Assembly (NCBI GenBank): GCA_009837885.1
Contig: VXSP01000029.1
Span: 29,983 to 93,982 of the forward strand
DNA length: 64,000 nt
Source: Holophagales bacterium
GTDB lineage: Bacteria > Acidobacteriota > Thermoanaerobaculia > Multivoradales > Multivoraceae
Reading direction: 5' to 3'
The translations under genes and the position numbers were made by a program. This document shows, in pieces, positions 33,997 through 42,380 of the stretch. Below the pieces are notes generated by a model. That model was not told where the DNA came from, did no database searches, and saw only the letters and a list, made by a program, of their open reading frames with translations. Each line of letters begins with the position of its first letter. Positions within the stretch are counted from its first letter, which is position 1.

Positions 33997-35658
33997 ATGA
34001 GCGACTGGCATCACGCGGACATTCTCGAAGCGATCGCCCAGCACCAGCCGGAGGCGCCGGCGCAGGCCTTCGTGGATCCCCTGGGCGGCGAACCGGCGCG
34101 CCGCTACTCGCAGGCCGAAATGCATCGCCGCGCGAACGGCGTCGCGGCCACGCTGATCGCGCGCGGAGCGAAGCGCCAGGACAAGGTGGCGCAGTACCTC
34201 TACAACGTGCCGGAGTACCTGGAGTCCGTGCTCGCCTGCTTCAAGGCGTCCCTGGTGCCGGTGAACACGAACTACCGCTACGTGGAGGGCGAGCTCCTCT
34301 ACCTGTGGGACAACGCGGACGTCGTGGCGGTCGTCTTCCACGGCTGCTTCGCGTCGCGGATCGCGGATCTGCGGTCGAAGATGCCGGGGATTCACACGTG
34401 GCTCTGGGTCGACGACGGTTCGGGTCCCTGCCCCGAATGGGCGATTCCCTACGAGCAGGCGGCCGCCGCGGCGGCGGGCGATTCGCTGGCCTTCGAGGCG
34501 CCCTGGCCGCGCAGCGGCGACGATCTCTGGCTGCTCTACACCGGCGGCACGACCGGCATGCCGAAGGGCGTCATGTGGCGGCTCGACGACCTCTGGCTGC
34601 TCGGCAACGAAGGCCGGCCCGAGCCGTTCGATCTATCGGGCGGCGTCGAGGGCCTCGTACCCCAGTTCGAAGAACTCCTGATGCGGCGTGTTTCCCTTCC
34701 CGCCTGCCCCCTGATGCACGGCACCGGCTTCCTCACCGCCCTCGGCGGCATGCTGAACGGCGGCACCGTGATCACCCTGGCCAACCGCCGTTTCGATGCC
34801 GTGGCCACGCTCGAGGCGATCACGACGGAGAGGATCAACGGGATGGCGATCGTCGGCGACGCGTTTGCCCGGCCCATGGTGCGCGCGCTCGAAGCGGAAC
34901 CGGATCGCTTCGACCTGTCCAGCCTCGAAGCCGTGGTTTCCTCGGGCGCGATGTGGAGCGCCGAGGTCAAGCGGGAGTTCCTGCGGCATTGCCCGCCGGA
35001 GACGATCCTGACGGACAGCCTCGGGTCGTCCGAGTCGATCGGTATGGGCCGCTCGGACTCGACCGCCGGGGAGGCGACCGAAACGGCCTCCTTCGCGCTC
35101 GGCGACAACGCCTGCGTGATCGACGACGACGGCAACAAGGTCGAGCCGGGCTCGGGGGTGCTTGGGCGGATCGCCGTGACCGGTCACATCCCGGTCGGGT
35201 ACTACAAGGACCCCGAGAAGACGGCGGCCATATTCACCGAAGTTGACGGCGTCCGCTACTCGATGGCGGGCGACTACGCCACCGTCGAGGCCGACGGCTC
35301 GCTCAAGCTCTATGGCCGCGGTTCCGTGTGCATCAACAGTGGCGGCGAGAAGATCTTCCCTGAGGAAGTCGAGGAAGTGCTGAAGAAACACCCTTCGGTC
35401 CGGGACGCGGTATGTGTCGGCGTGCCGGACGAGCGCTTCGGCCAGGCGGTCACGGCCGTGGTCGAACTGGACAACCGCGCACGGTTCAGTGAGCCGGACG
35501 TCATCGGCTGGGTGAAGCGGGAACTGGCGTCCTACAAGGCGCCCAAGCGCATCCTGGTGCGGGACACCGTGGGTCGGGCGGCGAACGGCAAGGCCGACTA
35601 CAACGGCCTGCGCGCGTGGGCGGTAAGTGAACTCGCTACGGGCGGGGCGGCGCAGTGA
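33997..35658 (+). CDS. acyl-CoA synthetase (AMP-forming)
   Basis: 553 residues of the ANL superfamily. The P-loop is LLYTGGTTGMPKGVMW at about 179-194. Later motifs are ETILTDSLGSSES, the hinge YSMAGDYATVEADGSLKLYGRGSVCINSGGEKIFPEEVEEVL and the C-terminal lysine region SYKAPKRILV with NGKADY. The sequence resembles fatty-acid or steroid-side-chain CoA ligases (FadD3/FadD19-like style). It activates a carboxylic acid by adenylation and thioester formation. ATG 33997 starts at MSDWHHADI; an upstream in-frame ATG would extend into the divergent promoter region. The stop shares four bases with the next gene. Confidence 0.9.
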   Translation: MSDWHHADILEAIAQHQPEAPAQAFVDPLGGEPARRYSQAEMHRRANGVAATLIARGAKRQDKVAQYLYNVPEYLESVLACFKASLVPVNTNYRYVEGELLYLWDNADVVAVVFHGCFASRIADLRSKMPGIHTWLWVDDGSGPCPEWAIPYEQAAAAAAGDSLAFEAPWPRSGDDLWLLYTGGTTGMPKGVMWRLDDLWLLGNEGRPEPFDLSGGVEGLVPQFEELLMRRVSLPACPLMHGTGFLTALGGMLNGGTVITLANRRFDAVATLEAITTERINGMAIVGDAFARPMVRALEAEPDRFDLSSLEAVVSSGAMWSAEVKREFLRHCPPETILTDSLGSSESIGMGRSDSTAGEATETASFALGDNACVIDDDGNKVEPGSGVLGRIAVTGHIPVGYYKDPEKTAAIFTEVDGVRYSMAGDYATVEADGSLKLYGRGSVCINSGGEKIFPEEVEEVLKKHPSVRDAVCVGVPDERFGQAVTAVVELDNRARFSEPDVIGWVKRELASYKAPKRILVRDTVGRAANGKADYNGLRAWAVSELATGGAAQ

Positions 35659-36716
35659 GCCAGCCGGCGAAGCAGAAGGTCGTCGTCCAGTTGCCGGGCA
35701 TCGCCAAGGCGCCCTCCGTCGACACCCGCTACACCTTCGAGCTGGAGGCGCTCCTGCCGGTGGCGGAACTGGTCGAAGTGGCGGCGACCTCGGAAGAGGA
35801 GTTCCTGGCCGAGGCATCGGACGCGGCGGCCGTCATCACTTCCTGGGGCTTTCGCATCAGCCGCTCGGTGATCGCCGGCCTCGACGACTGCATCGTGATC
35901 GGCGTGGGCAGCGTGGGCGTCGACATGGTCGACGTCGAGGCGGCGACGGAAGCCGGCATCGTGGTCACCAACGTGCCCGACGTGTTCATCGAGGAAGTGG
36001 CCGACCACACGATGGCGCTGCTCCTCGCCGGCGCGAGGCGGATGCGGGAGATGGACTCCATGGTCCGCCGAGGCGACTGGTTCAAGGGACGGCCGTTGCT
36101 GAACGAGGTGCCGCGGCTCTGGGGCCAGACCCTGGGCCTCGTCTCGTTCGGGAACGTGGCGCGGGCGGTCGCGCGGCGGGCGAAGCCCTTCGGTCTGCAC
36201 GTCATCGCGCACGACCCGTACGTCAGCGAACTGAAGATGACGGGGGAAGGCGTCGAGCCCGTCAGCTTCGGCGAGTTGCTGGAGCGGTCCGACTACCTGT
36301 CGATCCACGCGCCGCTCAACGGGGAGACCCGGCACATGCTCTCGGTCCGGGAGTTCGCGGCAATGAAGAAGAGTGCGGTCGTGATCAACGCCGGCCGCGG
36401 ACCGACGATCGACGAAGCGGCTCTGATCGAGGCTCTCGAATCGGGCGGCATCGCCGCCGCGGCCCTCGACGTCCTGGAACGGGAGCCGCCGGCCGCGGAC
36501 AACCCCCTGCTGGCGATGGACAACGTGATCCTCACGCCGCACGTCGCCTCGGCCACCACCCGCATGCGGCCCGAGACGCGGCGGCGCGTCGGTCGGGAGG
36601 TCGCCCTGGCGCTCTCCGGCCGCTGGCCGATGAGCTGCGTGAATCCGACTGTGCTCCCTAGAGTGGAACTCGAACGCTGGCAGCCGGTGCCGATGGAGCG
36701 CGGTCCGAACCGCTAG
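35655..36716 (+). CDS. D-2-hydroxyacid dehydrogenase / C-terminal-binding-protein family
   Basis: 353 residues. The NAD domain contains QTLGLVSFGNVARAVARRAKPFGLHVIAHDP, where the usual GxGxxG reads SFGNVA. The catalytic set is present: Arg in VVINAGRGPTIDEAAL, Glu in DVLEREPPAADNP and His in VILTPHVASAT. The substrate part contains ITSWGFRISRSVIAGL and VTNVPDVFIEEVADHTMALLLAGARR. It probably reduces a 2-oxoacid or oxidises a 2-hydroxyacid. The GTG start overlaps the synthetase stop (GTGA), so both are co-translated. The stop overlaps the convergent phosphatase stop in the bases CTAG. Confidence 0.87.
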   Translation: MSQPAKQKVVVQLPGIAKAPSVDTRYTFELEALLPVAELVEVAATSEEEFLAEASDAAAVITSWGFRISRSVIAGLDDCIVIGVGSVGVDMVDVEAATEAGIVVTNVPDVFIEEVADHTMALLLAGARRMREMDSMVRRGDWFKGRPLLNEVPRLWGQTLGLVSFGNVARAVARRAKPFGLHVIAHDPYVSELKMTGEGVEPVSFGELLERSDYLSIHAPLNGETRHMLSVREFAAMKKSAVVINAGRGPTIDEAALIEALESGGIAAAALDVLEREPPAADNPLLAMDNVILTPHVASATTRMRPETRRRVGREVALALSGRWPMSCVNPTVLPRVELERWQPVPMERGPNR

Positions 36717-37207
36717 TCCGCCTGCTTCGGTGTACTGAACCAGGCCAGCCGGCCACAGTACGGCTCGACCTCGTTCCAGGACGCGATGTCGAGGTACACG
36801 CAGGCGATTGCGGCGGTGACGAAACGGGGCGGATCGTCGCCTGTCAGCCGGCGGACGAGTTCGGCACAGGTGGGCTGGTGGCCGACGATGAGAATCGAGT
36901 GGGCTTCGTCGGACTGTTCGCGCAGGAGGTCTATTGCGCTGCCGGGGGAGGCGAGGTAGAGCGTCGGCTCCAGAATCGTCGTGCGGTTCCAGTTGCCCGC
37001 CGCGACCGCCAGCTCGATCGTCTGCCGCGTGCGTACCGCGGACGAACAGAGGATCCGGTCGGGCACGGCCTGCCGGTCGGCGAGTCTCCGGCCCATGGTC
37101 CGGGCTGCCTTGAGGCCGCGGGCGTTCAGTGGCCGTTCGTGGTCGACGCCGCCGTAGGGGGCGGTCCAGTCCGACTTCGCGTGCCGTAGCACGTAGAGAA
37201 CGCGCAC
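36713..37207 (-). CDS. SixA-like histidine phosphatase
   Basis: 164 residues from the GTG at 37207. An ATG at 37270 would add 21 residues and overlap the start of the divergent peptidase gene. It begins VRVLYVLRHAKSDW, with the RHG phospho-acceptor histidine, then HERPLNARGLKAARTMGRRL, ILCSSAVRTRQTIE and the second histidine in SILIVGHQPTCAELVRRLTGDDPP. This is the short branch of the histidine phosphatase family, like SixA, which dephosphorylates phosphohistidine proteins; other substrates are possible. Confidence 0.85.
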   Translation of the reverse strand: MRVLYVLRHAKSDWTAPYGGVDHERPLNARGLKAARTMGRRLADRQAVPDRILCSSAVRTRQTIELAVAAGNWNRTTILEPTLYLASPGSAIDLLREQSDEAHSILIVGHQPTCAELVRRLTGDDPPRFVTAAIACVYLDIASWNEVEPYCGRLAWFSTPKQAD

Positions 37208-37268
37208 TGTGGACGACGCTAGCACCGCGTAACTGCTCGACAGGAAGGGCCTGTAGCATTCCACGACC

Positions 37269-38705
37269 ATGCAGGGTGCGGTTCGACGGCCCCGGGCGGG
37301 GTGGCTCGCCTTTCTCGGCTTCGCGGTAGCGGCGGCTGCCGGGGCGCAGCCGGAGGATCAGCCGGCCGACCTGGAGGCAAGTCTGAACGTCGAGACGTTC
37401 GACTTCGTCTGGCGGAAGATTGCCGACACCTTCTGGGACGAGTCGATGGGTGGCGTCGACTGGGAGGCGGTCGGCGATGAGCTGCGACCCCGCGCCCGTG
37501 ATGCTGCGGACAAGGCCGAACTACGCCTCGTTCTGCAGAACATGCTCTCCCGGCTGGGCCAGTCTCACTTCGGCATTCTGCCGGGGCCCGGGTCGATCGA
37601 GAGTGCAGCGCCGGCGGATGGTTCGGGTGGAACGGGTGGATGCACGCGAGCCTTGATCCGGGCCGTGGCGGGCGATGGCGGTTCCGCCGCGTCGGACGCG
37701 GGTCCGGGGTTCGAGGTCCGCTTCGTCGACTCGATGCCCGTTGTGAGCCGGGTCGAACCCGGTTCGTCCGCGGACCGCCAGGGCCTTCGCACCGGACTCG
37801 AGGTGGTTCGGGTCGAGGACCAGAAGCTCGCGGCGCTCGCGGGCTGCCTCGAACTGGAGTCCCTCGATCCGTGGGTCGCGAAGATGGTGCGGTTGCGAGC
37901 CGTCGAAGGCCTGCTCTATGGAGACGCGGGCGATCCGGTCGGGGTGGAGTTCGCGGATCGGCAGGGAGATCAGTCCACGTTCGAACTCGAACGGGCCCAC
38001 CATCCCGACGCGGTGGAGTTGGGCTTCGGAAACCTGCCGAAGATGCGGTATCTGTTCGCGACCGACGTACTGGAGACAGCTGCCGGTCGTGTCCTTGTCG
38101 TGCGATTCAACGTCTGGCTGCTTCCCGTGGTCCGGGCTGTCGAGGCCGCGCTGTACGGCGAGTCCGCCGAAGGCGCGCCAGCCGTCGACGGCGTACTGAT
38201 CGACCTGCGCGGCAATCCCGGCGGTGTCGCCGGTACGGCCGTTGGTGTTGCCGGCTATCTGCTCGGAGAGAGGGTCGTTCTGGGCAGGATGAAGAACCGG
38301 AACACGGAGCTGAATCTGGTCGTCTACCCGCGGCAGATCTCGAGCGCCGGGAAGAAGATCGAGGGATTCGGGGGTCCGGTCGCCGTGTTGATCGACGGCG
38401 GCAGTGCCAGCACGAGCGAGATCTTCGCCGCCGGCCTCCAGGACCATGGTCGTGCGCGCCTGTTCGGAGAGCCGAGCGCCGCGGCGGCACTGCCTTCGGT
38501 GATCGAGGGGATGCCGAACGGCGACTTGTTGATGCACGCGATCGCCGACTTTGTGCGGCCCAGCGGCGAACGAGTCGAGGGCAGGCCGGTCCAGCCCGAG
38601 TCCGCGGTGCCGCTCACCCGTGAGGGACTTCTCGCCGGAAAGGACGAGCCACGCGAGGCGGCGCTGGCCTGGATCGTCTCGGAACTCGAAAGGGATGGCG
38701 GATGA
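37269..38705 (+). CDS. secreted S41 family peptidase
   Basis: 478 residues. A signal peptide (GWLAFLGFAVAAAAGAQ) precedes an N-terminal helical segment (FDFVWRKIADTFWDESMGGVDW), a PDZ-like region (SMPVVSRVEPGSSADRQGLRTGLEVVRVED, about 155-185) and the C-terminal-processing-protease core: VDGVLIDLRGNPGG and the serine segment IDGGSASTSEIFAAGLQDHGRARLFGEP. The usual Lys about 25 residues after the Ser is replaced in a GEPSAAAALPSV stretch, as in the tricorn-like subgroup. It likely trims periplasmic or surface proteins. The stop overlaps the following ATG. Confidence 0.86.
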   Translation: MQGAVRRPRAGWLAFLGFAVAAAAGAQPEDQPADLEASLNVETFDFVWRKIADTFWDESMGGVDWEAVGDELRPRARDAADKAELRLVLQNMLSRLGQSHFGILPGPGSIESAAPADGSGGTGGCTRALIRAVAGDGGSAASDAGPGFEVRFVDSMPVVSRVEPGSSADRQGLRTGLEVVRVEDQKLAALAGCLELESLDPWVAKMVRLRAVEGLLYGDAGDPVGVEFADRQGDQSTFELERAHHPDAVELGFGNLPKMRYLFATDVLETAAGRVLVVRFNVWLLPVVRAVEAALYGESAEGAPAVDGVLIDLRGNPGGVAGTAVGVAGYLLGERVVLGRMKNRNTELNLVVYPRQISSAGKKIEGFGGPVAVLIDGGSASTSEIFAAGLQDHGRARLFGEPSAAAALPSVIEGMPNGDLLMHAIADFVRPSGERVEGRPVQPESAVPLTREGLLAGKDEPREAALAWIVSELERDGG

Positions 38706-39295
38706 ACATCGGCCTCTGGAGCGAGGGAGTCAGTCTTGGCCGGTTCGGTAGCGAGGGTGCGCTCGGTCCGCCCTGGCTGTGGGTGGTCGCGGGTCTTCTG
38801 CTGCTCTTCCTGGGGCGCCAGCTCTACACGGCACTGATCGGCCTGGTCGGTTTCTTCGTCGTCTACAGCACTCCGCAGGATCTGCTCCCCCTGGCCAGCG
38901 AGATGCGCCTGCTGATGGCGGTCGGCGTTGGCATTCTCGCCGCGTTGCTCGCCTTCATCGTGCGCAAGGTCGCGGTGGCCCTCGCGGGGGCCCTGCTGGG
39001 CGCCGGGGCGGCGCTGTGGGCGATCAGCTTCTACGGCGCCGGGTGGGACATCCTGTGGTGGATCGTGATCGCGGCGGCCGCGGTACTCGGCGCTTGGGTG
39101 CTTCGTGTCGTCTTCGAGACGGCGTTGATCGTCGTCTCGTCGTTCGTCGGCGCGTTGCTGATCATGGCGGCGGTCGGCCTTGAAGGGCTGCCCGCGCATG
39201 CCGGCGTCGCGTTGCTGATCGTGGTCGGCGTGGCGTTCCAGATGAGACGCCGGCGGGCGGCGGACAGGGACGCGAAGAAGGCGTCCGCCGGCTAG
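38702..39295 (+). CDS. DUF4203-like multi-pass membrane protein
   Basis: 197 residues with six or seven membrane segments from about residue 24 to 180 (WLWVVAGLLLLFLG, YTALIGLVGFFVVYS, LLMAVGVGILAALLAFIV, VALAGALLGAGAALWAISFYG and later ones), resembling the DUF4203/TM198-like fold in which a helical set is internally repeated. No enzymatic residues are apparent. It ends in a basic tail (RRRRAADRDAKK). The start overlaps the S41 peptidase stop (ATGA), so the two are translated together. Confidence 0.75.
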   Translation: MNIGLWSEGVSLGRFGSEGALGPPWLWVVAGLLLLFLGRQLYTALIGLVGFFVVYSTPQDLLPLASEMRLLMAVGVGILAALLAFIVRKVAVALAGALLGAGAALWAISFYGAGWDILWWIVIAAAAVLGAWVLRVVFETALIVVSSFVGALLIMAAVGLEGLPAHAGVALLIVVGVAFQMRRRRAADRDAKKASAG

Positions 39296-39301
39296 GGTTC
39301 C

Positions 39302-39730
39302 ATGGTGCGCGGGATCCTGCTCATGGCCACGCTGGCCGGACTTGCCGCCGGAGTTCGGGCCCAGGAGCCGGCCGGGGCGTGCACAGGCGATGGCACGACC
39401 CTCTGCCTGAACGAGGACCGCTTTCGGGTGGCCGTGCGGTGGGAGAACGCGGCAGGCGCGTCCGGTGACGGTCAGGCGATGCAGCTCACCGGAGACACCG
39501 GCTACTTCTGGTTCTTCAGCGAGAACAACGTCGAGGTCGTGATCAAGGTGCTGAATGGCTGCGGCATCGGCGACGGGGCATACTGGGTCTTCATCGGGGG
39601 CCTGACCGACGTGCGGGTCGAGGTCGAGGTCGAGGACGTCAAGGCGGCGGAGACGAAGACCTACGTCAACGAGCTGGGCACGCTATTCGTGCCGGTGTCC
39701 GACACGGCGGCCTTCCCGACCTGCGATTGA
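39302..39730 (+). CDS. small secreted protein: free-standing KVLDGC domain
   Basis: 142 residues. A signal peptide (ILLMATLAGLAAGVRAQ) is followed only by the domain found at the C terminus of three larger proteins here: ACTGDGTTLCLNEDRFRVAVRW, then YFWFFSENNVEVVIKVLNGC, YWVFIGGLTDV and DTAAFPTC at the end. It therefore shows the natural boundaries of that domain. Cysteines near the start, in the core and at the end would allow disulfides. The gene follows the membrane protein by six bases and may belong to the same transcript as the peptidase. Function unknown. Confidence 0.8.
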   Translation: MVRGILLMATLAGLAAGVRAQEPAGACTGDGTTLCLNEDRFRVAVRWENAAGASGDGQAMQLTGDTGYFWFFSENNVEVVIKVLNGCGIGDGAYWVFIGGLTDVRVEVEVEDVKAAETKTYVNELGTLFVPVSDTAAFPTCD

Positions 39731-39795
39731 TGCGGCGGGCTACCGCCCCGAAACCCGTCACAGGCGTCGTGTTTCGGCCCATCCCGTCCTCGCCC

Positions 39796-39846
39796 AGGAG
39801 CTTTCGCCGCAGACTCGTTGCCCTGCGTTCTACGGCGCAAGCTCCT
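39796..39846. repeat. family B hairpin element, copy 2
   Basis: AGGAGCTTTCGCCGC on the left and GGCGCAAGCTCCT on the right. Both copies have GTTCT just before the right arm. The right arm is inside the last codons of the minus-strand manA gene (encoding QELAP) and its stop. Confidence 0.7.
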
Positions 39847-41035
39847 GGCCCTTGGGACGGTTGGGCATCGTCACGGCGACCGTGCCGGCGCCGGCCGCGG
39901 TAGCGCCTCCGGCGGAGGCGGTCAGCAGCGTCGCTTGCCCCGGGCGCAGGCTCTCGGCGCCGGCGGAGTTGCGGATCTCGACGTCGCCTTCCAGAGCGAG
40001 GACGATGCGCACGATGCCGTCCCCGGGCAGTGGAGCCTCGGCGCTGCCGGCGACTTCCAGAACGTCCAGCCTGAAGTCGTCAACCGGCGGCGTGAAGCCG
40101 GTCCGCCGGCCCCAGGACAGTTCCTCCACTTCGGGCTCCAGGTTGACGTCTTCGGCGGCCTCGTAGACGAGGATGTCGAGGAGTTCGCGGGGGTCCACCC
40201 GTTTGGACGTGAGCCCGAGGCGCAGGACGTTGTCGGAGTTCGCCATGACCTCTACCCCCGAGCCCTCGAGGTAGCTGTGAGGCACGCCCGGTCCCGTGAA
40301 GAGCGCCTGCCCCGGCTCGAGTTGGATCAGCCGCAGGATGAGGGGCGCGATGACCAGCGGATCTTCGGGATGGAAGGCGGCGATCCGCTCGATCCAGCGT
40401 AGAGCGTCCCGCCTTTCCGGGTTGGCCTCCTCGGCGGCGAGCCTGGCGGCGCGAATGACCCTGGCGGCAAGCTCCGTCCCCGCGCGCTCCCTCAACGTGG
40501 CAAGCAGCGGCCGGTAGGCGGTTGCCCCCTCCGACGCGAGGCGCCGCACGTGCGGTTCGAGTTCATCCAGACCAAGTGCGCGGAGCAGGCCGGCGGCCTC
40601 CGCGGGCGGCCGGAAGCCGGAGAGGGCGGAGAACGGCGTGAGCGCGTAGAGCAGCTCCGGCTTGTGGTTCGGATCCCGGTAGTCGCCAGGCGCGCCGGCC
40701 GCGAAGCCGCGAGCGGCCTGCTCGCGGCTCGGATGGGCCTGGATCGACAGCGGCCTGCCGGCCGAGAGGACCTTGGTCAGGAAGGGAAGGACGGAGTCGC
40801 TGCCCAGGACCTCGACCGGCCGCTCGGCGATCAGGCGGTCAAGTGGAATCGAGCCGGCGTCGCCTGATTCGAGGACCACGCCGGCCGATGCGTCCGGATG
40901 GGCTCCGAACCAGAGTTCGGCTTGCGGATTGCCGGTGGGTTCGCGGCCGCAGAGACTGGGGATGAAGTCGGACGTGCCCCAGTCGTAGTTCCGGACGCGC
41001 GGCAGAAGCCGGAGGGGACGGTCAAGCGGCGTCAT
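39830..41035 (-). CDS. manA: mannose-6-phosphate isomerase, class I
   Basis: 401 residues. Type I phosphomannose isomerase motifs are clear: RNYDWGTSDFIPSLCG, ELWFGAHPDA, FLTKVLSAGRPLSIQAHPSREQA with Gln and His zinc ligands, NHKPELLYALTPFSALSGFRP with the Glu, and LFTGPGVPHSYLEGSGVEVMANSDNVLRLGLTSKRVD with the last His and a catalytic Arg region. It interconverts fructose-6-P and mannose-6-P, feeding GDP-mannose and glycan synthesis. ATG 41035 overlaps the MocA-like stop (ATGA), making it last in a minus-strand run with molybdenum-related genes. That pairing is unusual. Confidence 0.92.
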   Translation of the reverse strand: MTPLDRPLRLLPRVRNYDWGTSDFIPSLCGREPTGNPQAELWFGAHPDASAGVVLESGDAGSIPLDRLIAERPVEVLGSDSVLPFLTKVLSAGRPLSIQAHPSREQAARGFAAGAPGDYRDPNHKPELLYALTPFSALSGFRPPAEAAGLLRALGLDELEPHVRRLASEGATAYRPLLATLRERAGTELAARVIRAARLAAEEANPERRDALRWIERIAAFHPEDPLVIAPLILRLIQLEPGQALFTGPGVPHSYLEGSGVEVMANSDNVLRLGLTSKRVDPRELLDILVYEAAEDVNLEPEVEELSWGRRTGFTPPVDDFRLDVLEVAGSAEAPLPGDGIVRIVLALEGDVEIRNSAGAESLRPGQATLLTASAGGATAAGAGTVAVTMPNRPKGQELAP

Positions 41036-41643
41036 GGCGTGCCGGACCTCTCGATCCACGTCCGGGCCTCTGTTTCCGTGTCGATGTCGACCAGCGGCAG
41101 CTCCGAGTCGAGTTCAACTTCCTCGACCCGCGCCGCCAGTTCGCGCAGCAGGGGTCGGGCGCCCTCGTCGCCTCGCAGACCTTCCAGGCGGTCGAACCAA
41201 TCGCGCCCGAACGTGACCGGGGCGCTGCGCCGGCCCCGGAACGTCGGCACGACGATCGAGGCGGGTCCGTCGAACGCGCCCAGCAGCCGGTCGATGATCG
41301 CCGGGTCGAGACCGGGTTGGTCGACCGGCAGGAACATCGCGCCCTCGGCCCCATCCGCGATGGCACCCAGGCCGCGACGGACCGATCCGCTCTGGCCTTC
41401 GGCGTAGGACGGGTTGTGGACCGTTCGCAGGTCGAGGTCGGCGACCTCCGACCGCACTCTCCCGCTCGCATGGCCGGTGACGAGGACCACTTCCCCGAGG
41501 CCGGACGTGAGCGCGGCCCGGCAGGTTCGGCGGACCAGGCTCTCGCCGCCGATCCGGTAGAGCTGCTTCGGCGTGTCCGCGGCGGTCTCGAACCGGGTCG
41601 AGAGCCCGGCGGCGAGGACGACGCCGGAGACCGGGCCGGTCAT
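41032..41643 (-). CDS. MocA-type molybdenum cofactor cytidylyltransferase
   Basis: 203 residues with the NTP-transferase signature VSGVVLAAGLSTRF, then TPKQLYRIGGESLVRR, VVLVTGHASGRV, YAEGQSGSVRRGLGAIADGAEGAMFLPVDQPGLDPAII and GRRSAPVTFGRDWFDRLEGLRGDEGARPLL. This is the MocA/MobA-like family that adds CMP to molybdopterin for xanthine-dehydrogenase-type enzymes. Its stop overlaps manA and its start overlaps the XdhC C-terminal-domain gene, both by four bases, so it belongs to a coupled set for a molybdenum hydroxylase whose structural genes are outside the window. Confidence 0.86.
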   Translation of the reverse strand: MTGPVSGVVLAAGLSTRFETAADTPKQLYRIGGESLVRRTCRAALTSGLGEVVLVTGHASGRVRSEVADLDLRTVHNPSYAEGQSGSVRRGLGAIADGAEGAMFLPVDQPGLDPAIIDRLLGAFDGPASIVVPTFRGRRSAPVTFGRDWFDRLEGLRGDEGARPLLRELAARVEEVELDSELPLVDIDTETEARTWIERSGTP

Positions 41644-42362
41644 CGCTTCCCGGCAGCCTGCCTGCCGTTTCGCACCGCGACCAGTTCGGCGGCGATCGCC
41701 ATCGCGATTTCCTCGGGCTTGCGGCCACCGAGGTCGAGGCCGATCGGCGCATGGATCCCGTCGATCAGCTCATCCGCCAGGCCCGCTTCCCGAAGTGCCG
41801 CGACCCGCTTCGCGTGGGTGCGGGAGGAACCCAGGGCACCGACGTAGCGGACCCCGGCTTCCAGAACGACCTGCAGCGCCGGGTTGTCGAGTTTCTCGTC
41901 GTGCGTGAGGAAGACGCAGTAGGTGTTGGCGTGGAGCGGCACCCGGGCCAGGTAGTCCGCCGGCCACTCGACGACGAGTTCGTCGGCGTGGGGGAAGCGC
42001 TCGGCGGTGGCGAAGGCCGAGCGGGCGTCGACGACGACGGCGCGGAAGCCGAGACGGCGCGCGAAGTGCACCAGGTGGATCGCGACGTGGACGGCGCCGA
42101 CGATGAACAACTGGGGCAGCGGCTCGTAGGTCTCGACGAAGACTTCGACGCCCTCGATCTCGCGGAGGCCCGTGGCCGGCAGAGTCTCCGCCGTGGCGAG
42201 AGCCAGAGCCTTCCGGTCCAGGTCGGCCTCGCCCAGTGCTCCTTCCGCCCGGCCGTCCGGCCACACGAGCATGCGCGCTCCGAGCCCGGCGCCGTCGGCG
42301 CGGGTGAACATGACCACCCGTTCGCCCGCGAGCAGGGACCGGCGGAGGGACTCGAAACCCAT
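41640..42362 (-). CDS. XdhC-family protein, Rossmann (C-terminal) part
   Basis: 240 residues. The XdhC_C NAD-binding-like domain is evident: PLPQLFIVGAVHVAIHLVHFARRLGFRAVVVDARSAFATAERFP, CVFLTHDEKLDNPALQVVLEAGVRYVGALGSSRTHAKRVAALREAGL and IHAPIGLDLGGRKPEEIAMAIAAELVAVRNGR. XdhC proteins bind the Mo cofactor, help sulfurate it and insert it into xanthine dehydrogenase-type enzymes. In many bacteria this part is fused to the CoxI-like N-terminal part, here encoded separately 18 bases upstream. Confidence 0.88.
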   Translation of the reverse strand: MGFESLRRSLLAGERVVMFTRADGAGLGARMLVWPDGRAEGALGEADLDRKALALATAETLPATGLREIEGVEVFVETYEPLPQLFIVGAVHVAIHLVHFARRLGFRAVVVDARSAFATAERFPHADELVVEWPADYLARVPLHANTYCVFLTHDEKLDNPALQVVLEAGVRYVGALGSSRTHAKRVAALREAGLADELIDGIHAPIGLDLGGRKPEEIAMAIAAELVAVRNGRQAAGKR

Positions 42363-42380
42363 CGGGGCGAGCCTCCCGCC

